64,000 bases of DNA from JAFGVL01 sp963663245 (GTDB lineage: Bacteria; Bacteroidota; Bacteroidia; Bacteroidales; Paludibacteraceae), in assembly GCA_963663245.1 (NCBI GenBank), contig OY760143.1, forward strand, positions 1,488,001-1,552,000. Reading direction: 5' to 3'. The stretch's first letter is position 1, and every line of letters begins with the position of its first letter. Both the position numbers and the translations under genes were made by a program. Under the pieces are notes generated by a model that searched no databases, was not told the DNA's origin, and saw nothing but the letters and a program-made list of their open reading frames with translations. Shown here piece after piece: positions 43,412-52,507 of this stretch.

Positions 43412-44185
43412 ATGAAGACAAAGGAAGAAATTGTTGCCAATTGGTTGCCTCGATATACAAAAAAACCAATACAAGATTTTACGAAGCATATTTTATTGAC
43501 TAATTTCTCTAATTATGTAGAAATGTTTGCAGAACAATTTGGAGTAGAAGTGCTAGGAAGAGATGGTAACATGATGAATGCTTCTGCCGAAGGTATAACT
43601 ATTATTAATTTTGGGATGGGCAGTCCCAATGCTGCTATAATAATGGATATTTTATCTGCCATAAATCCAGAGGCTGTATTATTTTTAGGAAAATGTGGTG
43701 GCTTAAAAGATAGAAATTCAAATGGCGATTATATTCTACCAAGTGCTGCAATTAGAGGAGAAGGAACTTCCAATGATTATTACCCACCAGAAGTACCAGC
43801 TTTACCGGCATTCTCTTTACAACGTTCTGTTTCATCTACTATACGAGATAAGGGAAAAGATTACTGGACAGGTACAGTTTATACAACAAATCGACGCGTC
43901 TGGGAACACGATGATGACTTTAAAAAATACTTAATAAAAATTCGCACCATGGCTATTGATATGGAAACGGCAACCTTGTTTACTGTAGGCTTTTCCAATC
44001 ATATTCCAATTGGAGCTTTATTATTAGTCTCTGATATGCCATTACATGAAGAAGGAATTAAAACTATTGAAAGTGACAAAAAGGTGACCGAAAACTATGT
44101 AGAAGAGCACCTAAATATTGGAATAGAATCTTTACTAAGGATTAAAAATAACAGCGAAACAATAAAACACTTACGTTTTGAGTAA
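43412..44185 (+). CDS. amn: AMP nucleosidase
   Basis: This 257-residue protein belongs to the nucleoside phosphorylase family. It has ITIINFGMGSPNAAIIMDIL, FLGKCGGLKDRNSNGDYILP and TMAIDMETATLFTVG. The last is the conserved D-M-E-x-A nucleoside-binding block. SDMPLHEEG follows. This short form without the N-terminal regulatory domain of E. coli Amn is usual in Bacteroidota. It splits AMP into adenine and ribose 5-phosphate. Other purine phosphorylase substrates cannot be ruled out. Confidence 0.9.
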   Translation: MKTKEEIVANWLPRYTKKPIQDFTKHILLTNFSNYVEMFAEQFGVEVLGRDGNMMNASAEGITIINFGMGSPNAAIIMDILSAINPEAVLFLGKCGGLKDRNSNGDYILPSAAIRGEGTSNDYYPPEVPALPAFSLQRSVSSTIRDKGKDYWTGTVYTTNRRVWEHDDDFKKYLIKIRTMAIDMETATLFTVGFSNHIPIGALLLVSDMPLHEEGIKTIESDKKVTENYVEEHLNIGIESLLRIKNNSETIKHLRFE

Positions 44186-44206
44186 ATTCATTATTAGTTA
44201 AATAAA

Positions 44207-45220
44207 GTGGCTAAACAAGAGTTATCATACAGTCAGATTTTATCTGACTTAAAAAAGAAAGAATATAAACCTATTTATTTATTTATGGGTGAAGAAGCAT
44301 ACTATATTGATATGCTTTCTGATTATATACAGGCCAAGGTATTAAATGATACCCAACGAGAGTTTAACCTTTCTGTTTTATACGGAAAAGATGTGGATAT
44401 GTCAACAGTAATTAATGCCGCTAAGCGTTTCCCAATGATGTCTCCTTACCAAGTTGTAATTGTAAAAGAAGCGCAGCATGTTAAAGATTATGATTTACTA
44501 TACCATTACCTGCAAAATATTCAACCATCTACTATATTAGTATTTTGTTATAAGTATGGTACTATTGATAAACGCAAAAAAGTAGTAGGAGAGATTGCTA
44601 AAAAAGGTGTAATCTTTCAATCCAATTTATTGCGCGATTATCAAGTAGTAGGGTGGATTAAAGAATATATTAGAACAAAAAGTTTATCTATTGATGAAAA
44701 AGCTGCTATTATGCTTAGTGAGTTTTTGGGCACAGACCTTGGAAGAATTGTAAACGAAGTAGATAAACTAATAATAACAAAACCTACTGATAGTAATCAA
44801 ATTACTGATGCACTAATTGAAAAGAATATTGGTATCAGTAAAGATTATAATAATTTTGAATTACAGAATGCGCTTATTAAAAAAGACATTTTAAAAGCGA
44901 ATAAGATTGTTTTCTATTTTGATAAAAACCCTAAAAACAACCCTTTAGTTGTAACATTATCTGTCTTATTTAATTTCTTCTCTAACCTTCTTCAATACCA
45001 CTATACAGGAGATAAAAGTCAGCAAAATATAGCTAGAACTCTTGGAGTAAATCCTTTCTTTGTAAAGGACTTTGTGAAAGCTGCTGGAGTATATAATGCA
45101 GGTAAATGCATGCAATCTATAGGTCTCATACGAGAATATGATGCCAAAGGAAAAGGAGTCGGCTCAAGAACAGTAACAGGAGATTTACTTAAAGAGCTTA
45201 TATTTAAAATAATGCATTAG
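44207..45220 (+). CDS. holA: DNA polymerase III subunit delta
   Basis: This 337-residue clamp-loader subunit uses a GTG start at 44207. It has YKPIYLFMGEEAYYIDMLSDYI, SVLYGKDVD, RFPMMSPYQVVIVKEAQ and LLRDYQVVGWIKEYI. LGTDLGRIVNEVDKL is the conserved lid-domain block before the collar. The subunit opens the beta clamp in the cytoplasm. The gene converges with def, with five bases between stop codons. No better ATG lies nearby, which supports GTG. Confidence 0.93.
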   Translation: MAKQELSYSQILSDLKKKEYKPIYLFMGEEAYYIDMLSDYIQAKVLNDTQREFNLSVLYGKDVDMSTVINAAKRFPMMSPYQVVIVKEAQHVKDYDLLYHYLQNIQPSTILVFCYKYGTIDKRKKVVGEIAKKGVIFQSNLLRDYQVVGWIKEYIRTKSLSIDEKAAIMLSEFLGTDLGRIVNEVDKLIITKPTDSNQITDALIEKNIGISKDYNNFELQNALIKKDILKANKIVFYFDKNPKNNPLVVTLSVLFNFFSNLLQYHYTGDKSQQNIARTLGVNPFFVKDFVKAAGVYNAGKCMQSIGLIREYDAKGKGVGSRTVTGDLLKELIFKIMH

Positions 45221-45225
45221 AATAT

Positions 45226-45780
45226 TTAAGCTGTTCTATGCTTATATCTACAATTTACTTTACCTTTTACTATATTTGTAAGCTTAGATTTTATTAACTG
45301 TTTACGAATAGGAGATACGTGGTCAATAAAAACATGGCCTTCGATATGATCATATTCATGTTGAATAACCCTAGCCGCAAAGCCTTTGTAGGTTTCTTCG
45401 TACGACTTAAAATTTTCATCAACATACTTAATCTTAATCACATCTTTACGAGTAACTTTCTCATGAATAGACGGAATACTTAAGCAACCCTCTTCTTTAG
45501 TAACATCATCTCCTGTTCTTTCAATAATCTCTGCATTAATAAATGTCTTTTTAAAATCTTTAAAGCTTGGATCTTCTTCTACCAAAGGAGTTAAGTCGAT
45601 AACAAATAAACGTATCGATTTCCCAATTTGAGGAGCTGCTAAGCCAATACCATCCTCCGATTTGTACATCGTTTCATAAATGTCTGCTATGAATTCACTT
45701 AGTTTTGGATAATTTTTATCAATTGCTGTTGCTACTTTTCTTAAAACAGGGTGTCCGTATAGATAAATTGGATAAATCAT
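45226..45780 (-). CDS. def: Peptide deformylase
   Basis: This 184-residue metalloenzyme has all three family motifs: GIGLAAPQIG, EEGCLSIPS and QHEYDHIEG (the HExxH iron site, with the motif-2 cysteine as third ligand). It removes the formyl group from nascent N-formyl-methionine. The YPIYLYGHPVLRKVA start is usual. It lies 48 bases downstream of ruvX on the same strand, as in many Bacteroidota. Confidence 0.97.
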   Translation of the reverse strand: MIYPIYLYGHPVLRKVATAIDKNYPKLSEFIADIYETMYKSEDGIGLAAPQIGKSIRLFVIDLTPLVEEDPSFKDFKKTFINAEIIERTGDDVTKEEGCLSIPSIHEKVTRKDVIKIKYVDENFKSYEETYKGFAARVIQHEYDHIEGHVFIDHVSPIRKQLIKSKLTNIVKGKVNCRYKHRTA

Positions 45781-45828
45781 TCCTATAATATTTATTTTTA
45801 GTATTAAATTGACATATGCATATTGGCC

Positions 45829-46245
45829 TTAAAGACGCTTACTTTCCATATAAGTTTGCAATATTATTGTTGCACTTATTTGGTCTACTAAAGCTTTATT
45901 CTGCCTGTTCTTTTTATTAATTCCGCTTTCCAAAATCGTTTGCTGAGCAATTTTGGAAGTAAAACGTTCATCAACCATTATAACAGGTATCGTAGGAAAA
46001 TTATTTTTCAAGCCTTTAACAAAAGGAGTAAGGTATTTCATAGATTCTGATGGCTCATTGTTCATCTGTTTAGGTAACCCAACAACTATTTCATCTACCT
46101 GTTCATCACTAATATATTTTTCTAAAAAAGAAAAAAAATCGTGAGATGCTACTGTGGTTAAGCCAGTTGCTATCAATTGTAAGTTGTCACTTACAGCAAT
46201 TCCAACCCTTTTTTGTCCATAATCAATCGCCAATATTCTTCCCAT
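45829..46245 (-). CDS. ruvX: Holliday junction resolvase-like protein RuvX/YqgF
   Basis: This 138-residue RNase H-fold protein has ILAIDYGQKRVGIAVSD (first catalytic Asp), EIVVGLPKQMN and VIMVDERFTSKIAQ (E of the second motif). KALVDQISATIILQTYM contains the last Asp. Known roles are 16S rRNA 5' processing (YqgF) and possible junction cleavage. Length is standard. Confidence 0.94.
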   Translation of the reverse strand: MGRILAIDYGQKRVGIAVSDNLQLIATGLTTVASHDFFSFLEKYISDEQVDEIVVGLPKQMNNEPSESMKYLTPFVKGLKNNFPTIPVIMVDERFTSKIAQQTILESGINKKNRQNKALVDQISATIILQTYMESKRL

Positions 46246-46263
46246 ACATTATTTTGTTCCGTA

Positions 46264-46271
46264 CAAAGATA
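46264..46271 (-). promoter_or_regulatory. -7 element for ruvX-def
   Basis: Minus-strand TATCTTTG matches TAnnTTTG, 19 bases upstream of the start at 46245. Confidence 0.5.
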
Positions 46272-46367
46272 TAAAATTGTATATATATATGTTGCACGAT
46301 ATATAAATGGATAAGCATAAATAACATTTTAAATTGTATCTTTCAATCACTAAAAAATCATGTATTG

Positions 46368-46958
46368 ATGACGTATAACGAGAATGTATTCAAAATAGAA
46401 TTTAATAATGTGCCTCCCAAAAAAGGTAGTGTTCTTATATCAGAACCATTTTCTCAAGATTCCTACTTTCAACGTTCTGTTGTTTTTTTAACTGAACATA
46501 CCGATAACGGAAGTATGGGTTTTGTACTTAATAAAAGCTTAGACGTCAACTTAAATGAACTTATTAAAGGCCTTGAAATTGACAAGAAAATTCCAGTTTT
46601 TCTTGGAGGACCAGTTAATGTTGACACCTTGTTTTATCTACATACCTTAAGTTTTATTCCTGATAGCTATCAAGTTACTGATACAGTCTATTTAAATGGA
46701 GATTTTGACTTTTTAAAAGAGTATATAAATAATGGAGGTGATATTGACGGAAATATCAAATTCTTTTTTGGTTATTCTGGTTGGAGTGAAAATCAATTAA
46801 AAGATGAGTTAAGTGAAAACTCCTGGTTAGTAAGCATCATAACTGATAACGAACTACTTACCACAAAAAACAAGAAAATATGGGAAAAAACACTTTCTTC
46901 ATTGGGTGCAAAATATAAAAAATGGACTCAATTCCCTAAAAATCCAACTCTCAATTAA
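46368..46958 (+). CDS. YqgE/AlgH family protein
   Basis: The ATG at 46368 is preferred over a TTG one codon earlier. The 196-residue protein has KKGSVLISEPF, YFQRSVVFLTEHTDNGSMGFVLNK, VFLGGPVNVDTLFYLHT and FFGYSGWSENQLKDEL, which are all family blocks. The family is cytoplasmic with no firm biochemical role. It is often next to ruvX/yqgF, as here on the opposite strand. Confidence 0.93.
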   Translation: MTYNENVFKIEFNNVPPKKGSVLISEPFSQDSYFQRSVVFLTEHTDNGSMGFVLNKSLDVNLNELIKGLEIDKKIPVFLGGPVNVDTLFYLHTLSFIPDSYQVTDTVYLNGDFDFLKEYINNGGDIDGNIKFFFGYSGWSENQLKDELSENSWLVSIITDNELLTTKNKKIWEKTLSSLGAKYKKWTQFPKNPTLN

Positions 46959-47028
46959 ATTTCATTCACAATTTCAAAACCCCAATTATTCTTTCCATCT
47001 TTGTGTTCAAATTTAAAATATTGAAATT

Positions 47029-47475
47029 ATGAATTGGTTTGAATGCAAAGTAAAATACGAAAAAACAAGTGATGAAGGAATGATAAAAACTGTATCGGAG
47101 GCATACCTAATAGATGCCTTATCCTTTACAGAAGCCGAAGCGCGTATAAACTCAGAAATGCAACCCTTTGTTAGTTCTGGACTAGAAGTTGCTAATATTA
47201 AAAAAGTGAAAATTGCTGAATTATTTGACAATCAAAACCCAGCTGCTGATAAATGGTATCGATCTAAAGTTATGTTTGTTATGACAGATGATGCTGGAAA
47301 TGAAAAGAAAACGCCTAATAATATGTATATTAAAGCAATAGATATTAAAGATGCTTTAGAGAATTTATTAGATGGAATGAAGGGGTCAATGGTAGACTAT
47401 GAGCTTGCATCATTGCTAGAAACTCCAATAATGGATGTATTTCAACAAGAATTAATTATTAGTGAAGAGGAGTAA
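47029..47475 (+). CDS. DUF4494 family protein
   Basis: This 148-residue protein begins MNWFECKVKYEKTSDEGMIK. It has YLIDALSFTEAEARINSEM and a WYRSKVMFVMTDDAGNEKK core. The pattern is that of DUF4494, a small Bacteroidota family often adjacent to the YggS gene. Function unknown. It stands eight bases before yggS and probably shares its transcript. Confidence 0.88.
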   Translation: MNWFECKVKYEKTSDEGMIKTVSEAYLIDALSFTEAEARINSEMQPFVSSGLEVANIKKVKIAELFDNQNPAADKWYRSKVMFVMTDDAGNEKKTPNNMYIKAIDIKDALENLLDGMKGSMVDYELASLLETPIMDVFQQELIISEEE

Positions 47476-47483
47476 GCTCAGCT

Positions 47484-48152
47484 ATGTCTATAGGTCATAA
47501 CATTGAAAATATTAAATCAAGCATTCCTAAAGACATATTGCTAGTTTGTGTTTCAAAATACAAGCCAGCATCTGCCATACAAGAAGCATACGATATAGGT
47601 CAGCGTGTATTTGGAGAAAGTAAAGTCCAAGAGTTAGTTTCAAAATATGAAGATCTTCCAAAAGATATCAAGTGGCATTTTATTGGTCACCTTCAAACGA
47701 ATAAAGTAAAACACATAGTCCCATTTGTTGAGTTAATACATGGTGTAGATAGCATTAAACTTTTCTTAGAGATAAATAAACAAGCTAGCAAAATTGGAAG
47801 AAAAGTAAATTGTTTATTGCAAATTCATATTGCCAAAGAATCTTCTAAATTTGGCTTCTCAGAAAAAGAATTAGTCGATTTTTTAAATAGTAATATGTAT
47901 AAGGAACTAAATCATGTTACTATTTGTGGTTTAATGGGAATGGCTACAAACACTACTGACAATGAACAAAGAAGAGATGAATTTAAAAGCCTGAAAGGTG
48001 TATTTGACAATCTTAAATCGACTGTTTTCACTTTCAATCCTTTGTTTAAAGAATTATCTATTGGAATGTCAGGCGATTATCCTATTGCAATAGAAGAGGG
48101 TAGTACAATGGTTAGAATTGGAAGTGCAATATTTGGAGAGAGGATATATTAA
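47484..48152 (+). CDS. YggS family PLP homeostasis protein
   Basis: This 222-residue protein has ILLVCVSKYKPASAIQEAYD (K of the PLP Schiff base), FGESKVQEL, WHFIGHLQTNKVK and LSIGMSGDYPIAIEEGSTMVRIGS. It is a one-domain TIM-barrel protein like E. coli YggS and human PLPBP, which carries PLP and supports B6 balance. Length is usual. A strong bidirectional terminator follows. Confidence 0.95.
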   Translation: MSIGHNIENIKSSIPKDILLVCVSKYKPASAIQEAYDIGQRVFGESKVQELVSKYEDLPKDIKWHFIGHLQTNKVKHIVPFVELIHGVDSIKLFLEINKQASKIGRKVNCLLQIHIAKESSKFGFSEKELVDFLNSNMYKELNHVTICGLMGMATNTTDNEQRRDEFKSLKGVFDNLKSTVFTFNPLFKELSIGMSGDYPIAIEEGSTMVRIGSAIFGERIY

Positions 48153-48157
48153 AATAG

Positions 48158-48189
48158 AAACCCCGTCATATTAATGATGGGGTTTTTCT
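48158..48189. terminator. Bidirectional terminator between yggS and panD
   Basis: AAACCCCGTCAT (48158-48169) pairs with ATGATGGGGTTT (48174-48185) with one G-U pair. T runs follow on the plus strand, and A/T-rich sequence flanks it on the other. Confidence 0.88.
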
Positions 48190-48540
48190 TTAAATAAGTT
48201 TGTTTGTAGCTGTATCAGGGAAAATTATATTCGGTTTAAACTGTTTTGCTTCTTCAAAATCCATTTGAGCAAATGACATAATGATAATAATATTTCCTGG
48301 TGAAAATTTATGAGCAGCAGCTCCATTTAAACAAATCTCACCACTTCCTCTTTCACCTATAATAACATAAGTATCTATTCGTTCACCATTAGTATTATTT
48401 ACTACTTGCACTTTTTCGTTAGCAATGAGGTTTGCAGCATCCATCAAATCTTCATCAATAGTGATGCTTCCTATGTAATCTAGATTAGCTTCTGTTACTG
48501 TTACACGATGTATCTTGGATTTTACTATTTCAATTAGCAT
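48190..48540 (-). CDS. panD: Aspartate 1-decarboxylase
   Basis: This 116-residue proenzyme has the self-cleavage site G24-S25 (DYIGSITID), where Ser25 becomes the pyruvoyl cofactor. It continues with NGERIDTYVIIGERGSGEICLNGAAAHK, the conserved active-site block. It makes beta-alanine from aspartate for pantothenate synthesis. panC is directly upstream with three bases between, forming a panC-panD operon on the minus strand. Confidence 0.97.
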   Translation of the reverse strand: MLIEIVKSKIHRVTVTEANLDYIGSITIDEDLMDAANLIANEKVQVVNNTNGERIDTYVIIGERGSGEICLNGAAAHKFSPGNIIIIMSFAQMDFEEAKQFKPNIIFPDTATNKLI

Positions 48541-48543
48541 ATC

Positions 48544-49395
48544 TTATTTATATCGAATATTATCAATTAATCTTACTTTTCCACAAAATACAGTAATACA
48601 ACCAACTATAGAGCTTGCATTTTCCCAGCTACTAATATTCTGTAAACTTTCTCCATTAACAATATCAAAGTATTCTACTTCTAAACCATTTAAGACGTTT
48701 AGTTGTTCAATTACAAAGTTTTGAATCTCATCAATAGATTTCTCGCCAACAAAGTTACGACTTTCAAATAATACTTTTGATATATTCTGAGCAATTTTAC
48801 GTTCTTCTTTTGTCAATAATTCATTCCTACTACTCATTGCTAATCCACCTTCTTCTCTTATTGTAGGGCAGGCAACTATTTCAACAGCAAAGTTTAAAAC
48901 CTTACTCATATGTATAATTATAGCTAATTGTTGAAAATCCTTTTCTCCAAAATATGCTTTATCTGCTGCAATATAGGTAAATAATTTACTGACTATCTGA
49001 ACTACGCCATTGAAGTGATTTGGTCTTGATTTTCCCTCCATAACCTTATCTAATCCGGCAAAATCAAAAGAAAATGCTTGCTTTGTTTCGTCTGAATTAT
49101 ACATTTCCTCTGTAGGTGGAAAAAATAAAACATCACATGAAACTGATTCTAACATCTCTTTATCCATATCTATTGTGCGAGGATAATTTGCTAAGTCATT
49201 TTTATCATTAAACTGAGTAGGATTAACAAAAATACTTACAATGCAAATGTCATTTTCATCCTTGCACTGCTGAATTAAACTAAGATGTCCATTATGCAGA
49301 GCTCCCATAGTGGGGACAAAGCCAATAGTCTTACCTGCATTTCTCATTTTATGTACAAATGCAGTTATTTCTTTTGAAGATTGTATTGTTATCAT
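48544..49395 (-). CDS. panC: Pantothenate synthetase (pantoate-beta-alanine ligase)
   Basis: This 283-residue enzyme has GFVPTMGALHNGHLSLI (HxGH nucleotidyl-transfer motif) and IVSIFVNPTQFND. PTEEMYNSDE, KAYFGEKDFQQL and GLAMSSRNELL (the KMSKS-like motif) follow. It joins pantoate and beta-alanine with ATP. The start at 49395 is the first ATG and gives the normal N-terminus. Upstream bases contain no clear TAnnTTTG on the minus strand. Confidence 0.97.
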   Translation of the reverse strand: MITIQSSKEITAFVHKMRNAGKTIGFVPTMGALHNGHLSLIQQCKDENDICIVSIFVNPTQFNDKNDLANYPRTIDMDKEMLESVSCDVLFFPPTEEMYNSDETKQAFSFDFAGLDKVMEGKSRPNHFNGVVQIVSKLFTYIAADKAYFGEKDFQQLAIIIHMSKVLNFAVEIVACPTIREEGGLAMSSRNELLTKEERKIAQNISKVLFESRNFVGEKSIDEIQNFVIEQLNVLNGLEVEYFDIVNGESLQNISSWENASSIVGCITVFCGKVRLIDNIRYK

Positions 49396-49535
49396 TGCAT
49401 TGTTTGATATAAGATTTGCAAAAGAACAAAAAATTATAAAAAGTAATGCCCCAAAAATGGATTTATTATGCTAAAATAAGCTAATGAGTGCAGTTATTAA
49501 TAAGAAAGAGTAGATAGTGTCACGATTTTTTTTTA

Positions 49536-49543
49536 TATCTTTG
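49536..49543 (+). promoter_or_regulatory. -7 element before the glycogen-synthase-like gene
   Basis: TATCTTTG matches TAnnTTTG, 32 bases before the ATG at 49576. No suitably placed TTG was found. Confidence 0.5.
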
Positions 49544-49575
49544 CAAACCTATTTTTATGAACTGATTAGATTTCA

Positions 49576-50391
49576 ATGAAAGAAGCTTCAAAAATTTTAT
49601 TTATCTCTCAAGAGATTACACCCTATTTGCCTGAATCAGACATTGCTAATATTAGTCGTCATCTGCCTCAAGCAATGCAAGAGAATGGACGTGAGATGCG
49701 TGCTTTTATGCCACGTTTTGGCTGTATTAACGAAAGAAGAAATCAATTACATGAAGTCATTCGCTTATCTGGGATGAACTTAATTATTGATGATACAGAC
49801 CACCCCCTAATTATTAAAGTTGCTTCTATACAAGCAGCAAGAATGCAAGTGTATTTTATTGATAACGAGGATTTCTTTCAACGCAAGTTTACTACTGTTG
49901 ATGGAGATGGTGTTGAATTCACAGACAATGATATTCGTAGTATTTTCTTTATTCGTGGAGTAATGGAGACCGTTAAAAAATTACGCTGGGCTCCTGATGT
50001 AATTCATTGCCATGGCTGGATGACATCTTTGGCTCCACTTTATGTGAAAAAAGCATTTAACGAAGATCCTTTTTTCAAAGATTCTAAAGTAGTTTATTCT
50101 GTTTATGACGATGCTTTTAAAAGCCCTTTTAATGCTCATTATGCTGAAAACTTATTATTAGAAGGTGTAGAAAGTAGTGATTTAACTTCTATACAAGGAA
50201 ATGTCATTGATTATAATGCTATTACAAAATTAGCTATTGACCATAGTGATGGTGTAATTCTTACAAACGAGAATATAAATGCTGATATTAGAGAGCATAT
50301 TGCAAGTAAAGCTGTTCCTAGCATAACATATACTGAAAGTGAAGATTATGCAGCTGCATATATAGAATTCTATGATAGTTTATTTAAATAA
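49576..50391 (+). CDS. GT5-like N-terminal domain protein (degenerate glycogen/starch synthase)
   Basis: This 271-residue protein matches only the N-terminal half of GT5 glycogen synthases: ILFISQEITPYLPESDIANISRHLP, MRAFMPRFGCINERR and APDVIHCHGWMTSLAPLYV. The entire C-terminal Rossmann domain with the E-x7-E region is missing. The donor-binding K-x-G-G-L loop is replaced (residues 18-24 are LPESDIA). It is therefore unlikely to be a working glycogen synthase and may bind or regulate. Many Bacteroidota have this short form between panC and a DUF4270 gene. It has its own -7 element. Confidence 0.85.
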   Translation: MKEASKILFISQEITPYLPESDIANISRHLPQAMQENGREMRAFMPRFGCINERRNQLHEVIRLSGMNLIIDDTDHPLIIKVASIQAARMQVYFIDNEDFFQRKFTTVDGDGVEFTDNDIRSIFFIRGVMETVKKLRWAPDVIHCHGWMTSLAPLYVKKAFNEDPFFKDSKVVYSVYDDAFKSPFNAHYAENLLLEGVESSDLTSIQGNVIDYNAITKLAIDHSDGVILTNENINADIREHIASKAVPSITYTESEDYAAAYIEFYDSLFK

Positions 50392-50401
50392 AACTAACAC
50401 T

Positions 50402-51766
50402 GTGAAATTAACGAAGCTATTCTTATTACTAGTACTTCCTGTACTTATCTTTTCCTGTAAAGATGATGATATTGATTTAACTAAAAGTGTATTGACATCA
50501 GATGACATTTTTTCTTTACATGCAGACACCTTTCATATTGACATTGACACCTTATTGATTGATAAAATTCCATTAAAAAACTCCTCTAATTCTTTATTGC
50601 TAGGCGTTTATACTGATAGTCTATATGGTAGGACAAGTGCTGAGATAATGACACAACTAACTTGTCCAAATTCGACAGGCATGAAATTTCCTGAGGATAC
50701 TATTGCGGGTGAAACTAAGTTAATACTTAGATTAGAATTTAGTTCTTTTGTGCCTTCAGACTCAAATGATGTTATAACTATTGCGGCTTATGAAATGAAT
50801 TTAGGATCTTTTGATATCCCAGCACCTTCTGGAACATCTTACTATTCAAATACAGATGCTGATATTTATTCTGATAAATCAATATTATTAGGAAGTATAA
50901 CAGATATTGCTAAAAATTATGATTCTACTATAATTGAAATTCCAATAACCGACCCTAACTTAAAAAACAAATTAATATCTGAAAGTATTAATAATCCCTC
51001 ATATTTCCTTAATGAAGACGCATTTATTAAGAATGTCTTTAATGGCATCTATATAACTCTTACAAGCTCAGTAGACAAAACAGCTATGTTTATTATAAAA
51101 TCTGTTGAGATGTCAATAGATTATCAATATCCAAATTTTAGTGGGACTACTATTTATGGTGCTAAAGTATTCGCTGCAAGCAAAGAAGTAAGACAAATAA
51201 ATGTAATTGAAAATACATATTCAAACCCACTTGCAAAAGATAGTGTTGTATTTCTAAAATCACCTGCAGGAATTAATGCTGTAGTTAAAATACCTTTAAA
51301 AAGAATTAAAGACAGCTTAAATATTACCACTAAAAATAATATTGCTTATTTAGGGAGTAAAAAACTAAGTATTAATAATTGTGTGTTTACATGTGAGCTT
51401 ACAGATATTAATACTGATACTACTAAAAATATATTGTCTCCCCCACAGTACTTATTACTAATTAATCAATCTGAAAAAGATGTGTTTTTTAAGAACTCAG
51501 AGTTACCTGATGGTGAAAATGCAATATTAGCTGAGCTTAGTGGCTCTTCATACGTCTTTGATATGAGATCCTATTTTAAGGCTGAATTTAAGTCAGATTC
51601 CATGCTAGACATAGAAGAATTAGAATTAGTCCCTGTTGATGTTATCGCAAATACAAATGGAAGTGTAAGTTCCATCTCTCATAAATTAGGATTATCTGGA
51701 GCTATCATTCGTTCAAAAAATAGCGTGCTTCCTTTAAAATTAGATGTATTAATAAGTGGATTCTAA
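50402..51766 (+). CDS. DUF4270 family lipoprotein
   Basis: I use the GTG at 50402, ten bases after the previous stop, giving a clean lipoprotein signal peptide (KLTKLFLLLVLPVLIFSC). The lipobox is LIFS-C with Cys at about residue 19; an ATG at 50372 would overlap the previous gene. The mature part is about 435 residues, beta-rich, with SSNSLLLGVYTDSLYGRTSAEI, typical of DUF4270. KDDDIDLTKS follows the cysteine and may act as a surface-export signal. Function unknown; family members are outer-membrane-associated. A terminator follows. Confidence 0.85.
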   Translation: MKLTKLFLLLVLPVLIFSCKDDDIDLTKSVLTSDDIFSLHADTFHIDIDTLLIDKIPLKNSSNSLLLGVYTDSLYGRTSAEIMTQLTCPNSTGMKFPEDTIAGETKLILRLEFSSFVPSDSNDVITIAAYEMNLGSFDIPAPSGTSYYSNTDADIYSDKSILLGSITDIAKNYDSTIIEIPITDPNLKNKLISESINNPSYFLNEDAFIKNVFNGIYITLTSSVDKTAMFIIKSVEMSIDYQYPNFSGTTIYGAKVFAASKEVRQINVIENTYSNPLAKDSVVFLKSPAGINAVVKIPLKRIKDSLNITTKNNIAYLGSKKLSINNCVFTCELTDINTDTTKNILSPPQYLLLINQSEKDVFFKNSELPDGENAILAELSGSSYVFDMRSYFKAEFKSDSMLDIEELELVPVDVIANTNGSVSSISHKLGLSGAIIRSKNSVLPLKLDVLISGF

Positions 51767-51792
51767 AATGAGACAACTTTTACACACAAAAT

Positions 51793-51832
51793 AAAAAACC
51801 GCCTTTCTTTATATTGAGAGGCGGTTTTTTGT
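51793..51832. terminator. Terminator after the DUF4270 gene
   Basis: AAAAAACCGCCTTTC (51793-51807) pairs with GAGAGGCGGTTTTTT (51816-51830) with one G-U pair and an eight-base loop, then G and more T. It isolates the DUF4270 unit from the YigZ gene. Confidence 0.92.
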
Positions 51833-51852
51833 ATCATAATAAGCAATAAGAT

Positions 51853-52458
51853 TTGAATACATATTTGACCATACAAAATTCATCCAAAGGGCTTTATAAA
51901 GACAAAGGTAGTCGTTTCATTGCTTTTGCTATACCAATAGAGACAGTAGATGAAGCTAAAAAAGAATTAGATATACTGCATAAAAATTATCATGATGCTC
52001 GACATATTTGTTATGCCTATATATTAGGGGCAGACATGTCTCTTTATAGAGCATATGATGATGGAGAACCATCTGGTACAGGAGGAAGGCCCATATATGG
52101 CGTATTACTATCGAACAAGCTTACGAATGTTTTAATTGCTGTCGTAAGGTATTTTGGAGGAGTTAAACTAGGGACAGGTGGACTAATTACAGCATACCGT
52201 GAGGCAGCAGCAGATGCTATTAAAAATGGAGAAATTATAGAAAACGTTGTACAATCATATTTTAACCTGTCTTTTGAGTATAGCTCAATGAATACAATTA
52301 TGAACCTATTAAAAGAAAAGAAGTGCTCTATTATAAAGCAAGATTTTGGCAATAATTGTGAAATGCAATTTTGCGTCCAGAAAGATCTTGCAGAAACTAT
52401 CAAAAGCAAGTTGCAACTAATTGAAAATCTTCAACTAAAATTGTTGAAAACTAAATAA
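51853..52458 (+). CDS. YigZ/IMPACT family protein
   Basis: This 201-residue protein uses a TTG start at 51853 (MNTYLTIQNSSKGLYKDKGS). It has SRFIAFAIPIETVDEA, HICYAYILG, YDDGEPSGTGGRPI and VAVVRYFGGVKLGTGGLITAYREAA, which define the UPF0029/IMPACT N-terminal domain, followed by the DUF1949-like C-terminal domain. Cytoplasmic; its exact role in bacteria is not settled. It lies upstream of the pyr leader and has no obvious terminator of its own. Confidence 0.92.
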   Translation: MNTYLTIQNSSKGLYKDKGSRFIAFAIPIETVDEAKKELDILHKNYHDARHICYAYILGADMSLYRAYDDGEPSGTGGRPIYGVLLSNKLTNVLIAVVRYFGGVKLGTGGLITAYREAAADAIKNGEIIENVVQSYFNLSFEYSSMNTIMNLLKEKKCSIIKQDFGNNCEMQFCVQKDLAETIKSKLQLIENLQLKLLKTK

Positions 52459-52490
52459 AAAATAGTGATAAAAAATCCACAAAAACGAGC

Positions 52491-52498
52491 TAAATTTG
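52491..52498 (+). promoter_or_regulatory. -7 promoter element of the pyrBI leader
   Basis: TAAATTTG matches TAnnTTTG. Transcription would begin near 52503-52506, just before the leader ORF ATG at 52508, so that the leader mRNA would be nearly leaderless. No TTG lies at the usual distance. Confidence 0.5.
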
Positions 52499-52507
52499 TT
52501 GCTTAAT

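Noticed and set aside
49576..50391. Functional glycogen synthase glgA
   Set aside because: The C-terminal half and the donor-binding loop are missing, so the name would mislead.
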